A stretch of DNA of 64,000 nt from Castanea sativa (Eukaryota > Streptophyta > Magnoliopsida > Fagales > Fagaceae): NCBI RefSeq assembly GCF_040712315.1, contig NC_134013.1, positions 3,073,001 to 3,137,000 of the forward strand, read 5' to 3'. A program made the position numbers and the translations under genes. Shown here piece by piece: positions 56,005 through 64,000 of this stretch; position 1 is the stretch's first letter; each line of letters opens with the position of its first letter. Under the pieces are notes generated by a model. That model did not search any database. It had not been told where the DNA came from and was given only the letters and a program-made list of their open reading frames with translations.

Positions 56005-56430
56005 ACTCATGTATACTTATTATACCGTGTTTATCTTTTTTGTTGTATAATTCATTCACAACCAATCTCAATCCAGGAAAAAAAAAAAAAGAGAGAGAGA
56101 GAGGAGGGTTTTGGTAGATTAACCTACAACCAGTAAAAAATTTAATCTCTTTATTATGAATAGATCCGCTATAGATACACATTGAAGCATCCCTACTAAT
56201 GATGTGCTATATTGAAAATATATATTAGTCGACCAGATTAATATGTTGAGAAAGCATAATCAATACTAGAAATTTTAAAATTAAGACTTCCTAGTTATTA
56301 TTGTTGTTGTTGTTAGATAAGATACTATTCTATGTAATGGGTCACATTGTTGTGCACCTCATAAAGACATATCTGGCTTATGCAGCGGGCAAATGTAACA
56401 AGCTCGATTGTTGAAAATTGGAATCAAAAG
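56005..56430. other. Non-coding DNA
   Basis: No gene seen. A short GA microsatellite at about 56090-56104. Confidence 0.5.
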
Positions 56431-56645
56431 TAACACTCGGCCAGGTCTTCTTCCCTTTTTCTCTTAAATTTTGCTCAAAGCAGAGGTCTGCTAATTAGCT
56501 TAAGGTTTGGACCGGTTTTACTGGGTAAAAGTGAGACTCGGCCAGGCCTTTCTCCCGTTTCTTTTTTAATTTTACTCAAAGCAGAGAGCTGCTTAGCAAA
56601 AGACTTATTCGTTTTGGACTAGTTTTACTGGGGAAAGCCTAAAAT
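56431..56645. repeat. Tandem duplication, two units of about 107 bp
   Basis: agtaacactcggccaggtc at 56430 recurs as aagtgagactcggccaggc at 56529. Both are followed by ttttgctcaaagcagagg-like sequence and ggttttactggg. Unit identity is about 80%. Confidence 0.75.
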
Positions 56646-59514
56646 ATTTCTCTTTCGGCGTCTCTCAAAGTATACTTAAATTAGTTCATAGTGACGGGAT
56701 CTTGTCAAAGTGAGTCATTAGTATGTTCAATTTTCAACATGATGATGACAACATGCTCTTTGGATGTGGAAGAATATTGAGAATGCGCTGCCTTTCTTAT
56801 TTACAGATGAGAGGTTGGTGTAAAGTAGAGATCGACTAGGTCTAGCCCAATTTGGATATTGCAAACCTAGAAATTGACAATTGAAAGCCACACCCAATAC
56901 CACTAGTTCACATTATAGTACTATATAGTTGCTATTATTATATGCTACAGATACGCTCCCGTATTCATAGTGTAATAACTAATAAGCCTTACAAATTCAT
57001 ATTTTGAATCTGAAGGGTTGAAATTTTTTAAGTTGAAGTTCAGTTTTCTACAGTACAAACAAAAATTCATATTAAAAATTAAATTGTATTATTTAACATA
57101 GAAATATTTGAATAGAAAAAACTTAGCTATGATAACATGCTAGAAAAATCGAGATGTAGTTACCATACAATGATAAAGTGTTTGAAAAAACACGAAGAAG
57201 AAAATAAAGGAGCATGGAATTAACATACATATTAACAACAAACAAATTAGGATTACAATTTCTTCCAATTTTAATCAATATTTTAAGACAAGTGACCAAC
57301 CTTTTAAGAGCAATGCCCATGAGTAATATGTGATGTCACTCCCCCAAAATTACATTCTATTATATACTATATAATTATATTTGTGATCTTGTTTGTCCTA
57401 TATGAACCAGTCAAAAGTTTAAAGGATATATTATATATCCTTTGACCTGAATGATTCATACCAAAAGATTCGGATGAAAACATTCACACTCTCAGATCTA
57501 TCAAATCTGAAATGGGTTGACACCAGTTTCAAACTTTTGTCGAAATTAGCTTTGATTTTGACGAGTTCCCTACCCAACTATTTCAACCAAATGGCACTCT
57601 TCCTCTCCCAACTTGGCAAGATATGTAGAGCTTAAGATTTTTTTCTCTCTTCATTTTGTAGTAGGTCACATAGCAATTGGATATAAAATTCTTGGTTTCT
57701 TAGCTGTATATATTTGACAAAAATGTGTAGCACATTGCTTCTAAAGAATCTAAACACTAAAAGTCTTCATTCATTCCATTTTTTCTCTATATATGATTTG
57801 TTTTATGTTAGACCAATTATCTCTATGGTACAATACGCAATCAAATTTTTTTTTGTGATCTTTACCTGACAATTGTCATTACATCGGTGCCCGTGGTCAT
57901 CTCATCTCCTCGTGAGCCATGAGTTGGTTAACTGTAATTGAATCTTATACGGTGCTAAACGTTTATATTCATAAATCGTGGGGCATGTGCCTCATATAAT
58001 AATGGCATTGTAAACAGCTCATAAAACAATAAGTTGAAGGACATAATTCTTTGACATGGCTTGTTTGGTTGATATTTAATAAAATGTGTAGCGAGTGATA
58101 GTCTGATGGGTTCATGTAATCATAACTTGTTACTTTAGCAATCTTTTGAGAACGGGCCTAGTGAGTCCCAAGACGCCATAAGATTCATCAGGCCATAAAT
58201 TTAAAACACTAAACTAGCACCTTAATTAGATCATCTTTGATGTAAAAATTACACACACCAAAAGATTAGTCGCATGCAAGTTATGAACACTCTTAATTAG
58301 CCAAGCCAAAAAAGTTGTCACTTTAGCATCTTGTGTAAAAGGAAAATGCCAGTATACACGTCACATTCTTACACACACTTGAAATGCACATGTACAAGAT
58401 TACATGTAATAGGGTCATTAGGGTGTGTACTTATAATAAACACTATTTTCGTGTAAAATGATGTGTCTTTCTTTTCTTTTTTTTTGGATGAATAAGATAG
58501 AAGATGTGTCCTAATCAATATTGCTTTTCATAATTTTTTTTTTTTTAAATCTAGAAACATTCTAAATGATACTCGTGAGCTTAGATCTCCATTCTTATAT
58601 TTAGTGTGACACCAACAAGAAATCCAGCAAGGATAAGGGTGATCATAATAGAGAACCAAAGAGTACCATCCGGCAAGAGCCGCTAAATAAGCCGGCATTT
58701 GCCACTTCGGTTTCTGCTGTTGACATCTCTCATTCACGGGCTCAAATAATAATACAAACTGAAATCCTTTATAAATTAATAATGCAAAATCTCACTTCTT
58801 CTTTTAAAAAAAATATTTGTAATAATCTATGTGGTATTTTAACCTTGAATCGAATTCTATTAGGAGTCTAAATTAATGTTTAATGATGGATTAGATGCTA
58901 TATAAAATGTTACCCAAACATTCTCTAATCTTGACAGGAACTTACATGAAAACTATTATAAAATTCGCAAGAATGATTAGTTGTTAGAACGAAAGGCAAC
59001 ATTTATTTATTTGTATATTTGGTGCAGAGTAAATATTCACAAGAGGATAGCATAGGCCGTAGAGGGATGTATATAATAAATAATAATTAATCATCTCCCA
59101 AAAGATAAAAATGAAGTATGAGTACTCACTCTATTTTGCTTCAAGATTAGGAAGATCCTTAACAATTTCAAATGAACTTCTTCTGCGCCAAGTATTGGTT
59201 TAGGGATTCCTCCGAAGGTCCATTGGCCTTGGACTCCAATTGGAAGCCCCCACCTTTCCTTTTTTTTTTTTTAATAGATAAGATATAATTTTAACCAATG
59301 CCCATTTCCGATGATTGTTTTTTCTCATCAAACCAAATTATAACTAATTTTTGGTATAATTCGAACCCTAAATTACTTATTTGACGATAAAAATTTTTAT
59401 TAATTGAACTAATTAAAACTCACTTTACCCCATTAAGAAACCAAGTTCTCCTCATATAAAGAACCAGATCTATTAAATGTTTGGTTCATTTAAAGAAATG
59501 ATTGCCCCTTATCC
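56646..59514. other. Long non-coding stretch, single copy
   Basis: No gene supported. The notable item is a near-palindrome at 57421-57443. An ORF on the minus strand at 58737-58528 (69 codons) has no recognised domain. Confidence 0.5.
57421..57443. repeat. Near-perfect palindrome
   Basis: aaaggatatattatatatccttt reads almost the same on both strands. AT-rich, could form a cruciform. No function can be assigned. Confidence 0.6.
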
Positions 59515-60290
59515 TAAAATTTCATTCCGTGTTCTTAAAAGTGTATTTTCTTCACTCGTTGGACTTACAATTTGTATTCTATTCATCTTCTTCAATACAA
59601 ATTTTTGTCTCACTTTTTATGTTTAACTTTATACTCCATCATTTAATGGTGTGTCACGTAGTTTATTTCTTTTAATTTTAAACAACAGTTATATTATAAA
59701 GAAAGTCAAATGAATACATGACATGTTGTAATTGGTGTTGGTGAAGTAAAAAGTATGAAAAAGAATTTGAATTAATATACCCACTCCAAAAGTTGAAGAA
59801 TAAATAAATCTAAGAGATAGAATATTAGGGTAATTTGCCCCCACAAAAGTCCAAAAGTCTTCATTTTAATTACTTACATCACAAAATCTCATACCATGTT
59901 CTTAAAAGTGTATTTTCTTCACTAGTTGGACTTACAATTTTTATTTAATTCATTTTCTTGAATTCAAATTTTTGTCTCACTTTTTATGTTCAACTTTATA
60001 CTCCGCCAATATCTCAAAAAAAAAAAAAAATTATACTCCACTATTTAGTGATGTGCCACAATTTATTTCTTTTAATTTTGAACAAGGGTTATTTTATAAG
60101 AAAAGCTAAATAAATACATGACATGTTGTAATTTGTGTCAGTGAAGCAAAAAGTATGACAAAGATTTTGAATTAATATTCCCACTCCAAAATTGCAGAAT
60201 AAATAAATCTAGGAGATAATTTATTAGGGGTAGTTTGCCCCCACAAGAGTCCAAAAGTCTTCATTTTAATTACTTCTATCACAAAACCAT
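59515..60290. repeat. Tandem duplication (about 380 bp x 2) upstream of PIP-like gene
   Basis: Unit 1 (about 59515-59885) and unit 2 (about 59889-60290) share gttcttaaaagtgtattttc, ttttgtctcactttttatgtt, ttgcccccacaa and aagtcttcattttaattact in the same order, about 90% identical. Unit 2 ends about 20 bp before the TATA box of the gene at 60446, so the upstream regulatory region is duplicated. Confidence 0.85.
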
Positions 60291-60311
60291 GTCCCCCACT
60301 GCCTCTTCACC

Positions 60312-60319
60312 TATAAATA
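60312..60319 (+). promoter_or_regulatory. TATA box of the PIP-like gene
   Basis: cctataaatacacg lies about 130 bp upstream of the ATG. This would put transcription start near 60345 and give a 5' UTR of about 100 bp. Confidence 0.65.
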
Positions 60320-60445
60320 CACGTAAAAGATTGCAGTATCCCTCCAATTAACTTGCATCTTTTTGAGGCGCAGAACAAGGAACTAGCCTAGCCACACCCA
60401 CACCAACAACTAAAACTCAGGTCGAACAAAACAACATTACTAATC

Positions 60446-60652
60446 ATGATGAAGCATCATCCTCGTTGCATCATTGTCTTTGCTCTCAACTCCATCTTCA
60501 TTGTCATCTTCATCATCCTCCTTTCATGTTCCATGGATGTTCAGGGCTTCAGGGCTCTCAAGTATCAGCCTCCTCCTTCTAAATCAGTGAACAAGTCGTT
60601 CGAAGCTGAAGCATATTCTGGCCCCAGTTATGGAGGAATTGGCCACAAATGA
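60446..60652 (+). CDS. PIP-like (PIPL) secreted peptide precursor
   Basis: Single-exon ORF of 68 residues starting MMKHHPRC. A hydrophobic signal peptide (about residues 9-30, IIVFALNSIFIVIFIILLSC) is followed by a short spacer and the C-terminal YSGPSYGGIGHK. The SGPS core with GxGH matches the PIP/PIPL signature, with one extra Lys after the His. Much shorter than the two PIP genes nearby and not alignable with them outside the motif, so it is an old paralogue rather than part of the recent tandem copy. Start chosen by the upstream TATA and leader; the second Met directly follows. A role in stress or development signalling is inferred from the family only. Confidence 0.75.
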   Translation: MMKHHPRCIIVFALNSIFIVIFIILLSCSMDVQGFRALKYQPPPSKSVNKSFEAEAYSGPSYGGIGHK

Positions 60653-61383
60653 TTCAAGGAATCCAAGAGTTTCTGTATTTTTTTTTTTTTCAAATTTCTT
60701 TAAGCCTTAGTGGCAATTTTCATCAATTGCTGTTGTTTTCCCTTTTCCTTTTATTTATTTTTCAACATTTATTATTATTATTAATACAATTTTTATTTTT
60801 ATTTTTTGCTGAGAAAGATGACAGTTGTTGTGGGGGCAGAACTGCATTCTAGTAATTCCAAATAGTACAAGTAATGCATCAAGTGTACGCTTCTCTTATG
60901 CTTGCTCAAAGTGTGGGCATTATATATGTATAAAAGAGTAATTTATTCTGAAAATAAGACTTGAAAGCATGGGTTGTGAGGAACTGAGATATATAGAGGG
61001 TGTTTTAGAATATTTCAGCTTTTCTAGCATAGAAAGGAATAATCGAAATATACAATAGAATTGTATTTTAATTTTGTTGTTATTAGGACTACCAACTCTT
61101 TTTTTTTTTTTTGGTCTTTAATTTTGAGTGAGGTTTTCAGGTATTGCTCTCAAGTTACAAGGTAGATGCCAAATGGATCATGGAGCTAGTTTATCTATTT
61201 ACTACAAAGCATCATGGCCACTACAAATTCTTGTAATCTGTGTGAGTGTATATATATGTGTGTGTTTATCAAATAAAAAAAAATTAATTTTTTTTTTTTT
61301 TTTTGAGAATCATCATTTAAGTAATGTCATTTTAACATTGTTTCTTAGCCTATGAGTCCAAACTCCACAATAAATAAATCCTA
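60653..61383. other. 3' region of PIP-like gene and non-coding DNA
   Basis: T-rich 3' UTR-like sequence, no second gene. Several T runs (60678, 61098, 61287). Confidence 0.5.
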
Positions 61384-61626
61384 ACATCTGGAAATAATCG
61401 TTGCAAATAGCCCAAAACATGGTCCAATGGGTAGTCTAGACGTTCGTACAGAAATGGAAAAAAAAAACGTAAACCAAGCTGAGAGAAGCCATTGCAAAGG
61501 CCCAACAAATGGCCCACTGGACATCTTCCCGAAAAAGCAACCAGAAAAGAACAAAATGAAGCTGAGAGAAGGCATTGAAAAGGCCCAGGAGACGTCTTCC
61601 AAAAGAAAGAATAAAATATCAACATT
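61384..61626. repeat. Degenerate direct repeats of about 80 bp next to the tRNA
   Basis: The phrases aagctgagagaagccattgc (61477) and aagctgagagaaggcattga (61560) begin two similar segments that share aaaggccca and catcttcc/gtcttcc. A third weak copy, tggtccaatgg, lies before them. An open plus-strand frame crosses them and the tRNA, but this is not protein-like. Confidence 0.55.
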
Positions 61627-61700
61627 TGGCCCATGCAGGTCTCGAACCTGCGACCTTCGCGTTATTAGCACGACGCTCTAACCAGCTGAGCTAATAGGCC
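61627..61700 (-). tRNA. tRNA-Ile (anticodon AAT)
   Basis: 74-nt cloverleaf on the minus strand. It starts GGCCTATTAGCTCAGC (box A region TAGCTCAGCTGG), has anticodon loop CTAATAA with AAT, T arm GGTTCGAGACC (box B) and discriminator A. The acceptor stem pairs fully with one G-U pair at position 5-68, where the usual sequence has C-G. No intron. A TTTT stop signal lies just after the 3' end (61612-61620, minus strand). Nuclear type, not organellar. Confidence 0.95.
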
Positions 61701-62162
61701 GGTCGACTTTAGTTTATTTTCTTTTTATTTATTTAATTTTTTTCTCGGTAAGTGTTATTTTACTCGATCCACAATAACCTTTTACGGCCCTCCAAATCAA
61801 ACCTATTTCTTCAAATTCCGAACACAAAAAAAATGTCATGGAAGAGGAAGGGGGTAGAGAGTGATTTTTTTTTTTTATTAATAATTTTTTGTGCTCCATA
61901 AATAAAGTTTGTTAATTTGCCCAATAGACAAGGGCTCTTGATTCTTGAAGAAACCAACGTGTGTAACATTTTTTGTTTTTTTAAGTTTCATGCCTAGTAT
62001 GCGATATTATTACGAATGAAGTTTTTTGCAAACGCAATCCACTGTAGTTTTGTAAAAAGAACAGCAAAGAGGAGGGGGATGCCATGGAAATCTTTTCCTA
62101 TTTTCAAGGATGTGTTTATTGGGTATCATTAGAACAACTAGTGAAACTACTTTTATATGTTA
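61701..62162. other. Non-coding DNA
   Basis: No gene seen. T-rich stretches only. Confidence 0.5.
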
Positions 62163-62790
62163 CTAGTATTATGCCAATACGATGCATGGTTTAATAAAAA
62201 AACTATATATAAATTTTAAAAAAAATATTTTTTGATAATATAATCAAATCTAATAACAAATAAAATAGAAGAAATATTTTTAAAATTAAGCTACATGAAA
62301 AATGTATATTATGTAAGTTTTTTTTTTGCAAAAAAATATATTTTTAAATATTTTAAAAATTATGGCAAGTTTTAAATTTCTAAAAGCTAATTTTATTATA
62401 TATTTTTTAAATATTCTATGAATATTGTTGCAATTTAAGATGCATTAGACTTCTTTTTTTTAGTGTAGTATACATTTGCTACAATTTAAGATGGATTAGA
62501 CCTTTTGATTTAGTATAGTATACATTACTGCAATTTAAAATGTATTAGACCTCTTTTTTTTAGTGTAGTATACGATTGCTGCAATTTAAAATGCATTATA
62601 TTTTTTTTTAGTGGAGTAATTAAAAATTAAGAATTAGATTAAATTATGTCTACTTTACTGCAATTTAAGATGCATTAGACTTTTTTTATGTAAATATTTT
62701 CTTTTTAAAATCTAAAAATTTTAAAAAAATTCTGCAATTCAATGTCGTCACAACTACAATGTTTAAAGCCAGTTTCTATTATATAGCATA
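62163..62790. repeat. AT-rich repeat with four to five internal 66-70-bp units
   Basis: The phrase gcaatttaagatgcattaga and close variants recur near 62430, 62480, 62532, 62581 and 62661, each followed by a T run and, in most units, gtgtagtatac. The outer ends ctagtattatgcc and ttatatagcatatga resemble those of the repeat at 51315, so it may be a relative. Confidence 0.6.
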
Positions 62791-63570
62791 TGATATGAAA
62801 TTGTAGCACGTAAAATTGAGCAAGAATCAGCGAATCGCCCACTTTGCTGTCAGTTTCAACTTTCAACACAAGTTTTTCATAATCATTTGCATTGATTATT
62901 GGAGAGAAGTGGTTGAGAAAGTCACAAGGTTATAACCATTAAGAACAACTTCCCTAGGATGATTTTTTTTTTTTTTCCCAATTTGTTATGCTGCCATTCT
63001 TACCAAGTATGCGAAATCAACAGCGTGATTGATGTAGACAAGGTGTTCAAGGGAATGGGAGGAATTCACACTCATGAACTGAAATGCAATGATTGATGGT
63101 CATTCCAGTAATGTCGGAATTGATGATGAGCTTTTATGATTTTTATAGATAGCTTGAGCAAATCTAAAGCTCAAGTTGGGCCTAGCAAGCCCGTTGAGCC
63201 CTAAAGTCTTCTAGGCTCGATGTCAGTGGCAGCCCACAAGCCCTCAAGGTTGGATCTAGTAGGTTGCGTCACTGGAGGGCAGCCCCACCGGGGCATCAAT
63301 CGGATTTCCTGAGTTACTTTTACAATAGGATATTATTAACGTATGCCTTAGGGCATATATTTGTAAAGAAATTTTTTATGAAAAAATGAAAATGTAACTA
63401 ACTGATTTGATAGTTTTTTTAATTTTTTAAAAAAGTTTCTTTAAATAGATGGGGCATATATTAATCGGACCTTCAATAATATACGGCCTCCAACACTTTT
63501 CTTGACCAATTGGCAGTACCATCATCTCTTAATGAATCACATGATCCAAAGTGATCAAATACGACTAGTT
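62791..63570. other. Non-coding DNA
   Basis: No gene seen. Confidence 0.5.
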
Positions 63571-63783
63571 ATGCTCTATGGTATAGAATGTTGGGTGATT
63601 AATAGGCAACATATCCATAAAATGAGTGTAACAAAAATTTGAATGATAAGATGAATTAGTGGGTATAAATAAAAAGATGAGATTTGAAATGAGGAAACCA
63701 GTTTAAAGATAAGGGTAATCCCTCTAATGAAAAAGACAATGGAGAATCGTCAGAGATGGTTTAGTCAGTTTAGAGGAGAATAA
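63571..63783 (+). pseudogene. LINE reverse transcriptase C-terminal fragment
   Basis: In one frame with several stops: MLYGIECWVINRQHIHKMSV, then NEETSLKIRVIPLMKKTMEN and RQRWFSQF. This is the typical ending of the RT region of plant non-LTR elements (LYGxECW...KM...RxRWFxH). Only this segment remains and it holds five stop codons, so it is an old fragment. Confidence 0.8.
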
Positions 63784-64000
63784 ATAATGAATTGGTCAGC
63801 GTTGATGGTACACACACACACATACATATATATATAAGTAAAGAAAGGCAAAAAATAACATAAGTAATAAAAAATGACATGACAATCGCTAACGTAAAAC
63901 GTGATTTTAGATAGGAAAATGCTAACGAATGCACTTAGGATATTAGTTAATAATCTATTTTTAAAAAAAAGTTTTTATGGGAAAAGAAAAAAAAAGTAAT
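63784..64000. other. Non-coding DNA with CA/TA microsatellite
   Basis: acacacacacatacatatatatata at about 63811-63836, then AT-rich DNA to the window end. Confidence 0.6.

Noticed and set aside
58528..58737. 69-codon minus-strand ORF (MPAYLAALAGWYSLVLYYDH)
   Set aside because: No known domain seen and no second copy to test conservation. An alternative frame gives a membrane-like segment, so the reading frame is uncertain.
61427..61681. 84-codon plus-strand ORF
   Set aside because: It runs through the antisense of the tRNA-Ile gene and direct repeats; the C-terminus is the well-known false tRNA translation.

Overview
The window looks like repeat-rich intergenic and gene-poor DNA from a eudicot plant nuclear genome. 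The base composition is AT-rich. There are full-length Ty3/gypsy retrotransposons of the Tat type, plant-type MITEs and SINEs, a nuclear tRNA-Ile gene, a degraded plastid rps11 copy, and plant-specific gene families (F-box; PIP secreted peptides). A Fagales/Fagaceae tree is my guess from the 'ccgagg/cctcgg'-rich LTRs, but nothing in the sequence proves the genus.

Layout. (1) Positions 104-11994 are a TIR element (9-bp target-site duplication) with an 11.1-kb Tat element (TE1, 238-11337, plus strand, degraded) nested inside. (2) 12004-23200 is the rest of paralogous block A: a long-TIR MITE, a solo LTR, an intact F-box gene (15545-16030), a plastid rps11 pseudogene, a SINE, LINE remnants and a second MITE. 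(3) 23205-42640 is block B, a tandem segmental duplicate of block A. It carries its own TIR element and a second, young 11.4-kb Tat element (TE2, 24687-36117, minus strand, 5-bp duplication GTAAC, LTRs differing at 4 of 734 positions). Its F-box copy is broken by one stop codon. (4) 42640-55750 is a further tandem array of about 6-kb units. Two of these each end in a PIP-type secreted-peptide gene (48117-48398 and 54737-55021, minus strand). (5) 55750-64000 holds MITEs, short tandem duplications, a third PIP-like gene (60446-60652, plus strand), a tRNA-Ile(AAT) gene (61627-61700, minus) and a LINE fragment.

Functionally the host genes are few: one likely functional F-box protein, three small secreted-peptide precursors with the SGPS...GxGH signature of PAMP-induced peptides, and one tRNA. 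Most of the rest is transposon DNA. Both Tat elements carry, besides gag-pro-pol, a gene on the opposite strand with introns at closely corresponding positions (and, in TE2, its own TATA box) and about 150-bp tandem repeats between integrase and that gene. Insertions present in only one of the A/B copies give a clear relative order of events: duplication first, then TE1, the solo LTR and the MITEs in A, and TE2 in B.
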